A stretch of DNA of 64,000 bases from JACMRI01 sp043778625 (GCA_043778625.1 JAYWFU010000108.1:3209-67208); one strand, 5' to 3'. Positions 9,169 through 18,110 are shown, numbered from the stretch's first letter. A program made the numbers and translations. The notes: generated from the letters alone by a model not told the origin.

Positions 9169-9930
9169 ATGGCAACTAATTATACCCCTATATCAGTAGT
9201 AATAATTACCTATAACGAAGTTACTAATCTCGAGCGTTGCATAGCGAGCGTTACCACCATAGCCGATGATATTGTGGTAGTAGATTCCTTTAGTACCGAT
9301 GGCACACAACAACTTGCTCAAAGCCTTGGCGCACGTGTTATTGAACATGCGTTTGAAGGATATTCTCCCCAAAAAAACTGGGCAAATACACAGGCAAAAT
9401 ACGCACATATATTATCGTTAGATGCTGACGAATGCTTGAGCGAAGAGGCGATTAAAAGCATACAACAAATTAAACAAAATTGTGTAGCCGACGGATATTA
9501 TTTTAACCGCTTAACCAGCTTTTGCGGGCAATGGATACGCCACAGTGGTTGGTACCCCGACAAAAAATTACGCCTATGGAATAGCGCAAAAGGTACTTGG
9601 AAAAATACCGATGTACACGAAGAGTACGAACTTAAAAGCAATGCAACAACGGCTAACATAGCGGCTAACATTTTACACTATAGCTTTGCACGTAAAGCCC
9701 AATACCATAAGCAGCAACATATTTACACCACACTTGGCGCTAACGATTATTACAAGCAAGGCAAACGTGCCACGGCAGTAAAACTGTACATTAACCCAGC
9801 ATTTAAGTTTATTAAAAATTACGTGTTCAGGCTTGGCTTTTTAGATGGCTATAACGGCCTATATCTTTGCTATTACAACGGATATTACACTTATATTAAG
9901 TATAAAAAGTTAAAAGCATTAGCTCAATAA
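9169..9930 (+). CDS. Glycosyltransferase family 2, WaaE/KdtX-like
   Basis: A 253-residue inverting glycosyltransferase. The ATG at 9169, four bases after the previous stop, is chosen; frames upstream only extend into the FemAB-like gene. Seen: ISVVIITYNEVTNLERC (nucleotide-binding strand), IVVVDSFSTDGTQQLA, HILSLDADECLSEE with the DAD metal motif, and the RHSGWYPDKKLRLWN / VHEEYE block that is characteristic of the WaaE-like branch adding a sugar to the LPS inner core. The C-terminus carries an amphipathic region (KFIKNYVFRLGFLDGYNGL) usual for this group. Peripheral inner membrane, cytoplasmic side; donor sugar unknown. Confidence 0.88.
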   Translation: MATNYTPISVVIITYNEVTNLERCIASVTTIADDIVVVDSFSTDGTQQLAQSLGARVIEHAFEGYSPQKNWANTQAKYAHILSLDADECLSEEAIKSIQQIKQNCVADGYYFNRLTSFCGQWIRHSGWYPDKKLRLWNSAKGTWKNTDVHEEYELKSNATTANIAANILHYSFARKAQYHKQQHIYTTLGANDYYKQGKRATAVKLYINPAFKFIKNYVFRLGFLDGYNGLYLCYYNGYYTYIKYKKLKALAQ

Positions 9931-9933
9931 TGT

Positions 9934-11139
9934 ATGCCTAACAAACCCACAATAGCTATTGTAGGAGGTGGCCCAGCAGCAATGATGTTAGGCTGCACAC
10001 TCAATACCCAAAAATTTAACGTAACTGTTTATGAGCAAAACGCCACCCTAGGCCGTAAGTTTTTGGTAGCTGGCAAAGGCGGATTTAATCTCACCCATGC
10101 TGAGGATATTGAGGCGTTTACTAATAGGTATACTCCCCCTAATTTTGTAGCACCTTTTATCCAACAATTTAGCAATACTAATTTTACACAATGGCTCAAT
10201 AGCCTTGGTATTACTATTTATGTAGGCACTAGCCAGCGTATTTTCCCTACTAAAAAAATCAAACCTATTGCTGTACTTAATGTTATTAAAAACAAATTAA
10301 TAGCCAATAACGTAACTATACACTACAACCATACGTGGCAAGGCTTTAATGCAACTAATGAACTACTGTTTTTAACCAACGGTACTAATGTTAGTATTAA
10401 TGCACACTATGTAGCATTTGCCCTTGGTGGCGGTAGTTGGCAAGTTACAGGTAGCAATGCTATTTGGCATACTTATTTTACGCAACAACAAATTAAGGTA
10501 CTTCCTTTTGTTGCGTCAAATTGTGGTTACATAGTTAATTGGAATACTGATTTATTAAAACTTATTGAGGGTACTCCTATTAAGAATTGTGAGTTTAGGT
10601 GCGGTACTACTGTACGAAAGGGAGAGGCCATAATTACAAGCCATGGTGTGGAGGGTAGTGGCATCTATCCGCTAAGTGGTGCTATTAGAGCACAATTGCA
10701 ACACACAGGCATGGCACAAGTATATCTTAACTTTAAACCCGACCTAACTATTGAACAAATAGAGCAACGCTTAACAGGCGGTAAATCATCAATGAAAGAT
10801 AAATTACAAAAACAACTTAACTTATCCCCCACACAAGTAGCTTTGCTAAAGCACATTACCACTAAAGAAACGTACACCAATCCAGCCAATTTAAGCCAAT
10901 TAATAAACGCTTACCCATTAACTATTACAGGTACAGCACCACTCAATGAGGCAATATCAACCGTTGGAGGCATAGCCTTAAACGAACTAACACCGCATTT
11001 AGAACTAATAAAATTACCCCACCATTATTGCCTTGGTGAAATGCTTAATTGGGACGCTCCCACAGGAGGTTACTTACTACAAGCCAGCTTTAGCATGGGT
11101 TACAGCTTAGGGCAGTACTTAAACGAACTAAAGTTATAA
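9934..11139 (+). CDS. HI0933-type flavoprotein (TIGR03862 branch)
   Basis: A 401-residue FAD-dependent oxidoreductase. The N-terminal dinucleotide motif is IVGGGPAAMMLG, followed by GRKFLVAGKGGFNLTHAE, the segment that in the PP_4765 (TIGR03862) branch replaces the GRCNLTN of BaiN. GITIYVGTSQRIFP and the late TVGGIALNELTP, YCLGEMLNWDAPTGGYLLQ and FSMGYSLGQYL blocks complete the family pattern. The substrate of this branch is not known. It starts 3 bp after the glycosyltransferase gene and closes the plus-strand operon, 16 bp from the convergent RidA gene. Confidence 0.88.
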   Translation: MPNKPTIAIVGGGPAAMMLGCTLNTQKFNVTVYEQNATLGRKFLVAGKGGFNLTHAEDIEAFTNRYTPPNFVAPFIQQFSNTNFTQWLNSLGITIYVGTSQRIFPTKKIKPIAVLNVIKNKLIANNVTIHYNHTWQGFNATNELLFLTNGTNVSINAHYVAFALGGGSWQVTGSNAIWHTYFTQQQIKVLPFVASNCGYIVNWNTDLLKLIEGTPIKNCEFRCGTTVRKGEAIITSHGVEGSGIYPLSGAIRAQLQHTGMAQVYLNFKPDLTIEQIEQRLTGGKSSMKDKLQKQLNLSPTQVALLKHITTKETYTNPANLSQLINAYPLTITGTAPLNEAISTVGGIALNELTPHLELIKLPHHYCLGEMLNWDAPTGGYLLQASFSMGYSLGQYLNELKL

Positions 11140-11155
11140 TTTAATATATGGTAGC

Positions 11156-11530
11156 TTACACCACCGCTATCATACTTATCTCCACCCTAGCATCTTTGGG
11201 TAAGCGAGCTACCTGCACCGTTTCGCGCGCTGGAAAATCGCTTGTAAAATAACTTGCATACACTTCGTTAATGGCACCAAAGTCGTTCATATCGGCTATA
11301 AAAATAGATGCCTTTACCACATTATCAAACGTAGCATTGGCAGCGTTTAGTAAGGTGCGCAGGTTATTCATTACCAGTTCGGTTTCGGTTTTAATATCGC
11401 CTACGTACAAATTTCCATTGGCATCTAGCGCAATATTGCCTGAGGTGTATATAGTGTTACCTGCCTTAATAGCACGGCTGTAAGGCCCTATTGGTGCAGG
11501 AGCATTGGCTGGATTAATTACTTGTTTCAT
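11156..11530 (-). CDS. RidA-family enamine/imine deaminase
   Basis: A 124-residue protein of the Rid (YjgF/YER057c/UK114) family, which hydrolyses reactive 2-aminoacrylate and related imines released by PLP enzymes. The full-length pattern is present: NAPAPIGPYSRAIKAGNTIY, TSGNIALDANGNLY, the helix TELVMNNLRTLLNAA, and the C-terminal PARETVQVARLPKDARVEIS in which the first Arg is the carboxylate-binding residue and the last Glu the water-activating residue of active members. Works as a cytoplasmic homotrimer. Followed upstream, 10 bp away, by the DUF4476 gene in the same direction. Confidence 0.94.
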   Translation of the reverse strand: MKQVINPANAPAPIGPYSRAIKAGNTIYTSGNIALDANGNLYVGDIKTETELVMNNLRTLLNAANATFDNVVKASIFIADMNDFGAINEVYASYFTSDFPARETVQVARLPKDARVEISMIAVV

Positions 11531-11540
11531 TATTAATAAC

Positions 11541-12356
11541 TTAACGTTGAAATGATTGTATGTACGCGTTCAAATCATCAATTGATGTTGAGAATTTAAA
11601 GGCATCGTTTACCGTAAAATAATTGCTATAATCCCACGTGCGTCCGTAAGCAAATTTTGCAAAATCGAGACGAGAATCTTCAAAATTAAATAGCATTATT
11701 ATTTCTTTTACTTGTGCGCATGATAGGCAGTTTGAATTTAAAATTTGTTTGGCTATTTGTAGTTTATTGTCTTCAAACGGTTTTGATTTTAAACTTTGTT
11801 TGGCTTGTTCAAATGTAGCAGCATTCATTGGTGCAGAGCAACCGTACTGCGCGCTAGGCGGTAAGGCTACTCCACTATTATTAGGTGTAGTATTAATGGC
11901 TCCGTTACCAATGTTAATATTAATAGGTACATTAACAATAGTACCATTGTTAGTAGCAGGCGTAGTACTTGTATTTCCCATATTCCCAATTGGTGGCGCA
12001 GGAACGTAAGCTGGCATTGGCGGCGGTAGCGGAGCTTCGCTATTAAAACGCAGTACATATTTGCTATTGTTTTTTATGTTTTTTAACTCGTAGGTAATCT
12101 CTCGCCCAAGATGCACGTACAGGTTAAATTCCTTTTGTTTTGGTACACCTTTTTCAAACAATAATTTTATTTTATAAAACTCAGCATTAAGGTTTGTGAG
12201 CTTTACGTTAGTTTCAAAATTTTCGTTAATGCGTGCGCCGTTTAATATTACTATAAAACGTTGCCCTGAGTTACTAAATATAACTGCGTTACCTGTGTTT
12301 TGTGCCATTATTAGTGCACTACACGCTAATAAGATTGATGTAATAATTGTTTTCAT
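11541..12356 (-). CDS. Secreted DUF4476 protein
   Basis: A 271-residue exported protein. Signal peptide MKTIITSILLACSALIMAQ; then a beta-rich domain (about 25-115: FSNSGQRFIVILNGARIN, VKLTNLNAEFYKIKLLFEKG) of a kind often paired with DUF4476; a low-complexity Pro/Asn/Thr linker (about 118-175); and a C-terminal helical DUF4476 domain (about 180-270) with FEQAKQSLKSKPFEDNKLQI and the ILNSNCLSCAQVKEIIMLF turn. The role of DUF4476 is not known. It lies between RidA and the ATPase/DUF4276 pair and has a possible -7 element TAAATTTG at 12414-12407. Confidence 0.8.
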   Translation of the reverse strand: MKTIITSILLACSALIMAQNTGNAVIFSNSGQRFIVILNGARINENFETNVKLTNLNAEFYKIKLLFEKGVPKQKEFNLYVHLGREITYELKNIKNNSKYVLRFNSEAPLPPPMPAYVPAPPIGNMGNTSTTPATNNGTIVNVPININIGNGAINTTPNNSGVALPPSAQYGCSAPMNAATFEQAKQSLKSKPFEDNKLQIAKQILNSNCLSCAQVKEIIMLFNFEDSRLDFAKFAYGRTWDYSNYFTVNDAFKFSTSIDDLNAYIQSFQR

Positions 12357-12434
12357 TTTAATTGTTTTTTATTGGTTAGTAATTATTGGGTTTGCAAGTG
12401 TTGTGCCAAATTTAGTTGTATTATATTTTTAAAT

Positions 12435-13019
12435 TCACAGATGCTTTATTGGATTTGTAAATTTTTGAATTCCAGATACGAATTGCTTAAAACTTTCAGA
12501 ACGGTTATTTTCTGCCTTTAAAAAAGGAGCTATCGCTTTAGCGGAACTTATTTTTTGAAACTCGGGTAAAATTTTAGATAATTCATATTCTGCGTTACAC
12601 GTTTCTGGGTTTCTAAATTTAGCTTTGTTGATGTAATTTATATACTTAAAATTAGGGTACGCTTGACTAATGGCTTTAAAGTCCCCAATGTACCATGATT
12701 CCAACTCTCTGCAAATAATTCTAACTAAACGTGGAGTACTTTCTTCAGCTGACATTTGCTTGATTAATCGTACTTTTAACAATTTGCAATCAGCGCTATC
12801 TTGGTCGTGCAAAACAACAACACCAACTTTTACACCTTGCTTTTTAGATAGTGCCATTATTTGTCTTGGCAAACTTTTAAATAAATCACTCTTTCCCTCA
12901 AAAGCTCTAATAAAGTAGTTAGTTTCATATATCCACTTTTCGGCTAAAATTTTCGGGAGAATTTTTTTTAATACTTCTTTCATAGAAGCCTCCTCAACTA
13001 ATATATAAATTTGCTCCAT
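12435..13019 (-). CDS. DUF4276-like, TOPRIM-type nuclease candidate
   Basis: A 194-residue soluble protein. The order of acidic motifs fits a TOPRIM-like fold as in DUF4276/RloB-type proteins: IYILVEEASMKEVL with Glu9/Glu10, VVVLHDQDSADC with Asp72, Asp74 and Asp77, and ICRELESWYIGD with Glu105 and Glu107. In the TOPRIM superfamily these acidic residues bind Mg2+ for phosphodiester cleavage. The gene starts 10 bp after an AAA15/21-type ATPase gene, the layout of two-gene phage-defence systems such as PARIS (AriA/AriB) and of RloAB/AbiL-like pairs. That it is the toxic effector restrained by the ATPase is inference. Confidence 0.75.
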   Translation of the reverse strand: MEQIYILVEEASMKEVLKKILPKILAEKWIYETNYFIRAFEGKSDLFKSLPRQIMALSKKQGVKVGVVVLHDQDSADCKLLKVRLIKQMSAEESTPRLVRIICRELESWYIGDFKAISQAYPNFKYINYINKAKFRNPETCNAEYELSKILPEFQKISSAKAIAPFLKAENNRSESFKQFVSGIQKFTNPIKHL

Positions 13020-13029
13020 GTCTTAAGCA

Positions 13030-14235
13030 TTAATTTCTAGGACCACTACCCATTAAATAACCTTGTTTCCAAAGTGCTCCTAATGGTTCGCCTTCATTAA
13101 ATAGGTTTACAACATTTTCATCGTCAGACGCTCTCTTAATTGACGTATGTCCTTCGTTTTTACTTAACCAAAAAAGCTCAGGTAATTTTAATGCGTTTAC
13201 AAAATCAGGCGAATGTGTTGATATAAATACTTGCCCGCCTTTATTTGCATACTCTCTAAATTCTTCCGCTAACTCTAATAATAAGTCGTAGTGTAAATAA
13301 TTTTCAGGTTCTTCTATACACAATAAAGGATGAGGACTTGGGTCATTTATTAATATCAAATAAGCAAACATTTTTATAGTACCATCTGAAACAAATCTAG
13401 AAATAAATGGGTCTTTAAAACTACCGTCTCTAAATTTTAAAACAATGCGTCCATCTTCTGTTTCTGTAGCTTCTACTTTTTCAATACCTGGCACTCGAAG
13501 TTTCATTTTGTCAAGAATTAACTGAAATGTTTCGGGGTGGTTTTCGTATATGTATTTAGTTACTTGTGCTAAATTATTTCCCGTAGTAGATAAATGCTCG
13601 CTCAAGCCTGTATCCTCTACTGTTTGCGCAGCTTGAATTTGAAAATTAGACACATACCAATTATCTAACAATCGTCTAAAAGAACTAATGGCTTTAAATT
13701 TTTGAAATTGACCTAAACCTTTTAATGCTAAAATTGTTTGATTATCTAATGTTTGCACTTCTCTTTGCTCATTAAACTCTTGTTTATCAACTTCAAACTC
13801 TTCTTCATTTGTAATTGCAAAACCTTCGCCCTTAGCAAATTTTAAAAATTGAAATGCTTTACCATGCTTTCCCCTACGATAACTTAATATTTCTTTTGAG
13901 ATAAATATTACTGTTGAGTTTTTTTCAACATCAATAGCTAATTCGTAAGTTATTAATGGTTGTTGTTTCCCTTCAATAGTTGGATTACGAAATTTAATTT
14001 CAAATTCGATAGGTCCACTTCCATTTTTATAATACACCTCTTTGTAACCACCTCTTTTATTCAATGCTGTTTTAACATCGCTTTTTAATGCGTCGCTCAA
14101 AAATCCAAACACGTCAAATAAGGTAGATTTACCTGAACCATTTGCTCCTAAAAACACACATAGATTAGGTAAGCTTTTAATTTCGGTATCTTGATATACT
14201 TTGAAATTTTTAACTCTTAATTTTTCAATTTTCAT
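13030..14235 (-). CDS. AAA15/AAA21-type (SMC-like) ATPase, defence-associated
   Basis: A 401-residue ABC/SMC-type ATPase without membrane segments. Walker A GANGSGKST is at 30-38, a degenerate signature FVSDGTIKMFAYL at 281-293, Walker B LLCIEEPE at 304-311, and the H-loop STHSPDF at 339-345. The C-terminal EPLGALWKQGYLMG ending is usual in overcoming-lysogenization/RloA-like ATPases that lack a long coiled coil. The start is only 2 bp after the gmhA stop, so it is read through from the heptose operon; the DUF4276 gene follows by 10 bp. Likely forms an oligomeric sensor with the DUF4276 partner; the trigger is unknown. Confidence 0.88.
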   Translation of the reverse strand: MKIEKLRVKNFKVYQDTEIKSLPNLCVFLGANGSGKSTLFDVFGFLSDALKSDVKTALNKRGGYKEVYYKNGSGPIEFEIKFRNPTIEGKQQPLITYELAIDVEKNSTVIFISKEILSYRRGKHGKAFQFLKFAKGEGFAITNEEEFEVDKQEFNEQREVQTLDNQTILALKGLGQFQKFKAISSFRRLLDNWYVSNFQIQAAQTVEDTGLSEHLSTTGNNLAQVTKYIYENHPETFQLILDKMKLRVPGIEKVEATETEDGRIVLKFRDGSFKDPFISRFVSDGTIKMFAYLILINDPSPHPLLCIEEPENYLHYDLLLELAEEFREYANKGGQVFISTHSPDFVNALKLPELFWLSKNEGHTSIKRASDDENVVNLFNEGEPLGALWKQGYLMGSGPRN

Positions 14236-14237
14236 TT

Positions 14238-14831
14238 TTAGTTAGCTTTTCGTTCAAACAAATTCATCTCCACTAGCTCGCATAAGGTGTGCCCCAATAG
14301 CATGTGGCACTCTTGTATGCGTGGCGTATCAGTGCTTGGTATGTTTATTAGGTAGTCGGCTTCGGGTTTCATCTTTCCGCCTGTTTTCCCTGTCATTGCT
14401 ACAGTTATTACACCTTGTGTACGTGCTTGTTGCATAGCATTAATTACATTGGCACTATTACCGCTGGTACTCATACCTATAAGTATGTCGCCTTTGTTGC
14501 CCATGGCTTTTATTAAGCGGCTATACACCACTTCGTAGCCGTAGTCATTACCTACGGCAGTAAGGTACGAGGTGTTTACATGCAAGGCATCAGAGTTTAA
14601 CGGTGGTCTATCAAAATAAAAACGCCCTGATAGTTCAGCAGCTAAATGTTGTGCATCGGCCGCACTACCGCCATTGCCACACCATAGCACTTTGTTACCA
14701 TTTTTATAAGCATCAATAATTAATTGCGCTACTTGTGCAGTAATACTAAGGAGTTCAGGGTTAGCTAATATATTTTGTTTTGTTTCAATTGACGATTGAA
14801 TGCGTTGTTGTAGTATTAAAGTATGGTCCAT
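14238..14831 (-). CDS. gmhA: Phosphoheptose isomerase GmhA
   Basis: Converts sedoheptulose 7-phosphate to D-glycero-D-manno-heptose 7-phosphate in the cytoplasm, the first step to activated heptose for surface glycans. The 197 residues make one SIS domain: CGNGGSAADAQHLAAELSGRF (phosphate loop plus the zinc His/Glu pair), GMSTSGNSANVINAM (second phosphate loop) and TPRIQECHMLLGHTLCELVE with the Gln/His zinc side. The start overlaps the kinase gene by 16 bp. With the adjacent heptose kinase it forms consecutive pathway steps, which makes the assignment firm. Confidence 0.94.
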   Translation of the reverse strand: MDHTLILQQRIQSSIETKQNILANPELLSITAQVAQLIIDAYKNGNKVLWCGNGGSAADAQHLAAELSGRFYFDRPPLNSDALHVNTSYLTAVGNDYGYEVVYSRLIKAMGNKGDILIGMSTSGNSANVINAMQQARTQGVITVAMTGKTGGKMKPEADYLINIPSTDTPRIQECHMLLGHTLCELVEMNLFERKAN

Positions 14832-15841
14832 GTGGTAAGGCCGTGTGGGGTTAATTTAAACGATTGTATATTTCCTCCAAATTGTTGTAAGGCTCTGGCT
14901 ACCTTGTTTTTAGTGGTGTTGGGGCAATAAAAAAACATAAATCCACCGCCTCCAGCACCTGATATTTTTCCGCCAGTAGCACCTGCGGCAAGTGCGGCAT
15001 CGTATATTTCGTCTATTTGAGTAGTGGTTATACTTGCAGCCATTTGTTTTTTGTTGTGCCAACCGTGTTGTAGCACTTCGCCTAGTTTGTGTAGTTCGCC
15101 ACGTAGCAAAGCCTCTTTCATGTGCAAGGCTTGCTCTTTGAGGTTGTGCATAGCATCTATGGCTTGCGTGTTGTTGTTTTCAACATTCTTTACTTGGTCG
15201 GTTATTATTTTAGCTGACGATCGCTGTGTGGCAGTGTAGTAAAGTAACAGGCTTAAATCGAGTTCGTTCAATACTTCCGATTTTAATTGCAATGGATTAA
15301 CAATAACTCTATCATTGGCTAAAAATTCCATAAAATTAACCCCTCCAAATGTGGCTGCGTATTGGTCTTGTTTTCCGCCTGCCATTAACAAATCTACACG
15401 CTCAATTTCGTAGGCAAGGTGTGCTATATCGTAGTTGCCTAAGGGTAAGTGCAACCACTCTACAAACGCACCTAACAAAGATACCATAATAGTGCTACTT
15501 GTGCCTAAGCCTGAGCCTTGTGGGGCTTCAATATGCGAGGTTAATTTAAACGATAATGGTTGTTGTGTAAACTGTTTTACCACACGATTATACACCCCAA
15601 TTACGAGTTCAAAATCTTTATTGTGCGCTAACTCAAGTGCACTATCCACTACCAATGTTTGGTTGGTGGTATCGTTTACAAATTCTATTTTTCCGTTATT
15701 AGTAGGTTCAATAGTGGTATAGGCGTATAGGTTAATAGTGGCGTTGAGTATGGCGCCACCAAACAGTTCGGAGTACGGCGACACGTCAGTGCCTCCGCCC
15801 GCAAGCCCTATGCGTAATGGTGCTTTGCTACGTATTAGCAT
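14816..15841 (-). CDS. hddA: D-glycero-D-manno-heptose 7-phosphate kinase (HddA-like)
   Basis: GHMP-family kinase of 341 residues. The N-terminus RSKAPLRIGLAGGGTDVSPY is the hallmark of the HddA/fucokinase-like branch; the ATP loop APQGSGLGTSSTI is near residue 110 and the C-terminal GHMP motif GATGGKISGAGGGGFMFFYC near 290-310. Position next to gmhA favours phosphorylation of heptose 7-phosphate at C1 (the GDP-D-alpha-D-heptose route) over fucose or other sugars. The phosphatase and nucleotidyltransferase (GmhB, HddC) needed to finish the route are not in the window. Overlaps gmhA by 16 bp and the upstream glycosyltransferase by 7 bp. Confidence 0.85.
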   Translation of the reverse strand: MLIRSKAPLRIGLAGGGTDVSPYSELFGGAILNATINLYAYTTIEPTNNGKIEFVNDTTNQTLVVDSALELAHNKDFELVIGVYNRVVKQFTQQPLSFKLTSHIEAPQGSGLGTSSTIMVSLLGAFVEWLHLPLGNYDIAHLAYEIERVDLLMAGGKQDQYAATFGGVNFMEFLANDRVIVNPLQLKSEVLNELDLSLLLYYTATQRSSAKIITDQVKNVENNNTQAIDAMHNLKEQALHMKEALLRGELHKLGEVLQHGWHNKKQMAASITTTQIDEIYDAALAAGATGGKISGAGGGGFMFFYCPNTTKNKVARALQQFGGNIQSFKLTPHGLTTWTIL

Positions 15842-16998
15842 TGTTGTATGGATTGATTATGTAATTTAATAATTTCGGACACAAATACTTCCCACTCGTA
15901 TTTTTTCTTTTCTTCTTTCATACCCTGTGTAAATTCTGCTTGCTTATTTAACGTAAAATAATTTACAATAGCGTCCGCTATAGCTGTGGCGTTAGGGGCG
16001 CATACGTAACCACATTTACCATCAGGAATAATTTCGGCAAGGCCGCCTACATTGGTTACAATAGTTGGTGTTTCGTAATGAAACGAAACCTGTGTAACCC
16101 CACTCTGCGTAGCATTACGGTAAGGTAGTGCTACTAAATTAGTGGCACTAAAAAACACTTTAACCTCGTCGTTGGGTATAAAACGAGTGTGTAGTAGTAT
16201 GTTGCTACTATTGTTAGATGCCTTTATTAAGGCATTGTACGGGGCTTCGTCCTCGTAATATTCGCCTGCTACTATTAATTTTATATTTTGGGTTTTAATA
16301 CGTTCGTCAGCCATTGCCTCTAGCAGCATATCTAATCCTTTGTAGTGGCGTATTAATCCAAAAAATAGTACTACCTTATCATCAGCACCTATGCCTAATT
16401 TTGCACGTGCTTCGTGCTGCGGTATTGGTGCGCCAAAGGCAGTATACAACGGGTGTAGTAAGCGTTTGCGGTGTGGCGTATTAGTAAATTTTAACAAATC
16501 GTGCATTACGGCTTCGCTCATGGTTACAAAAGCTTTGCAGCCGTTTACAAAATAGCGGGTAAATAATTTATCGCCCACTCTAGGTTCATGCGGTAGTACA
16601 TTATCAGTAATAGCCATAACGTTTATGCTTTTGTTAAGCATACGACAAATGCTCCCTAAGGCAGGGCCCATGAAAGGAATCCAGTAACGAATAATAATTA
16701 AATGAGGCTGTTGAGCATTAATAAATCGGGCTGTTTTGAGCCATGATAACGGATTGACGCTATTAATTAACGTATGAATTGTAACGCCCTTGGGTGCTGC
16801 GCCAGTAGTGTGATATTGTGTTGTACCAGGAAATAAAAAACTAGGATATTGCAACGAATAACTGATAATGCTAGCCTCGTGCCCTTGTGCAGTAAGGGCT
16901 TGGCAAAATAATTCGTCAAACGATGCTAAGCCACCACGTAGTGGGTAGGCTGGCCCTATGATAATTATTTTTTTGGATATAGTTAAATCAGTATTCAT
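15835..16998 (-). CDS. Glycosyltransferase family 4
   Basis: Retaining GT-B glycosyltransferase of 387 residues. The N-terminal half starts with IIIIGPAYPLRGGLASFDELFC, a GT4 opening with the glycine-rich acceptor loop; the C-terminal half has DDKVVLFFGLIRHYKGLDML, NIKLIVAGEYYEDE and the EX7E-type segment around SGVTQVSFHYETPTIVTNVG, where Glu after HY and the glycine pair bind the nucleotide sugar. Transfers a sugar to a lipid-linked or surface glycan at the inner membrane; donor unknown. It starts 18 bp after the GT2 gene and overlaps the heptose kinase, so its product is probably a heptose-containing glycan. Confidence 0.9.
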   Translation of the reverse strand: MNTDLTISKKIIIIGPAYPLRGGLASFDELFCQALTAQGHEASIISYSLQYPSFLFPGTTQYHTTGAAPKGVTIHTLINSVNPLSWLKTARFINAQQPHLIIIRYWIPFMGPALGSICRMLNKSINVMAITDNVLPHEPRVGDKLFTRYFVNGCKAFVTMSEAVMHDLLKFTNTPHRKRLLHPLYTAFGAPIPQHEARAKLGIGADDKVVLFFGLIRHYKGLDMLLEAMADERIKTQNIKLIVAGEYYEDEAPYNALIKASNNSSNILLHTRFIPNDEVKVFFSATNLVALPYRNATQSGVTQVSFHYETPTIVTNVGGLAEIIPDGKCGYVCAPNATAIADAIVNYFTLNKQAEFTQGMKEEKKKYEWEVFVSEIIKLHNQSIQQC

Positions 16999-17016
16999 TA
17001 GTTAATTATACAACTG

Positions 17017-17970
17017 TTATACTTTTTTTTCAATTAAATAATGGTTACGAGTACTTGAGTTACGCCCAATAAGTTCGCCAATAAAACCCGCTAAAAATAG
17101 TTGCGTACCTATAATCATGGCCACCAATGCCAAGTAAAACAAGGGTTGTGAAGTTACATCGCGCGTAGCAGAATGTAATATCCAAGCGTGAATTATTTTT
17201 TCGACAAGCAACCAAATTGAAATTAAACCTCCTAACAAAAACATTACGCTACCTACTGCACCAAAAAAGTGCATTGGTCGTTTCCCAAATTTTGACACAA
17301 AGGTAATGGTCATTAAATCAAGGAAACCATTTACAAATCGTTCAAATCCAAATTTAGTAGTGCCGTATTTGCGCTCACGGTGTTGTACTTCTTTTTCAGC
17401 TATTTTGCTAAAGCCCGCCCACTTAGCTATTACGGGTATGTAGCGGTGCATTTCGCCATACACTTCAATGCTTTTTACTACATCGGCTTTGTAGGCTTTA
17501 AGTCCGCAGTTAAAGTCGTTAAGCTGTATTCCACTCATACTGCGGGTTGCCGCATTAAATAGTTTAGTAGGTATAGTTTTGGTAAGTGGGTCGTAGCGTT
17601 TTTTCTTCCAGCCGCTCACTAGGTCTAATCCATCAACGGTTATCATTTTGTACAGGTCGGGTATTTCTTCGGGGCTGTCTTGCAGGTCAGCATCCATAGT
17701 TATAACTACACTGCCTTGCGTGGCCTCAAATCCCACATTAAGCGCTGCCGATTTACCATAATTCCTACGAAATTTTATGCCTCGTACGTTAGCATTTTGT
17801 TGTTGTAATTGTTCAATTACTTGCCACGAATTGTCTTTAGAACCATCGTCAATAAACAAAATTTCGTACGAGTAGTTATTTTCCGTCATTACCTTAACTA
17901 TCCAGTTATGTAGTTCGGGTAAGGATTCGTCTTCGTTAAATAAGGGTATTACTATTGATAAGTTAAGCAT
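17017..17970 (-). CDS. Polyprenyl-phosphate glycosyltransferase (GT2, DPM1/ArnC-like)
   Basis: A 317-residue GT2 enzyme of the type that loads a sugar onto undecaprenyl phosphate. Seen: LSIVIPLFNEDESLPELHNW, ILFIDDGSKDNSW, ITMDADLQDSPEEIPDLY with the metal-binding DAD, and HRERKYGTTKFGFERFVNGF, the amphipathic interface motif of this group. Two transmembrane helices close the protein (about 232-262 and 270-297), as in ArnC/GtrB-like proteins. First gene of the minus-strand heptose/glycan operon. A short palindrome (AATGTATTT ... AAATACATT, 17980-18005) lies 9 bp before its start and could be an operator. Confidence 0.9.
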   Translation of the reverse strand: MLNLSIVIPLFNEDESLPELHNWIVKVMTENNYSYEILFIDDGSKDNSWQVIEQLQQQNANVRGIKFRRNYGKSAALNVGFEATQGSVVITMDADLQDSPEEIPDLYKMITVDGLDLVSGWKKKRYDPLTKTIPTKLFNAATRSMSGIQLNDFNCGLKAYKADVVKSIEVYGEMHRYIPVIAKWAGFSKIAEKEVQHRERKYGTTKFGFERFVNGFLDLMTITFVSKFGKRPMHFFGAVGSVMFLLGGLISIWLLVEKIIHAWILHSATRDVTSQPLFYLALVAMIIGTQLFLAGFIGELIGRNSSTRNHYLIEKKV

Positions 17971-18102
17971 TGGTTAAATAATGTATTTGTGTTTAAAAAT
18001 ACATTAAAATTTTAGCTATGCTTTATTTTTTTTGTTTTTTGTTGTACCTCTTAGTTTTTACCTTTTTTTAATTAAAAAAACACCTTGCTTAAATTTTAAA
18101 AA

Positions 18103-18110
18103 TAACTTTG
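18103..18110 (+). promoter_or_regulatory. Candidate -7 element of the microprotein gene
   Basis: TAACTTTG matches the Bacteroidota -7 consensus TAnnTTTG exactly, 51 bp before the ATG at 18162. The nearest upstream TTG (18085-18087) is only 15 bp away, shorter than the usual 19-21, so only the -7 element is well supported. Confidence 0.35.
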
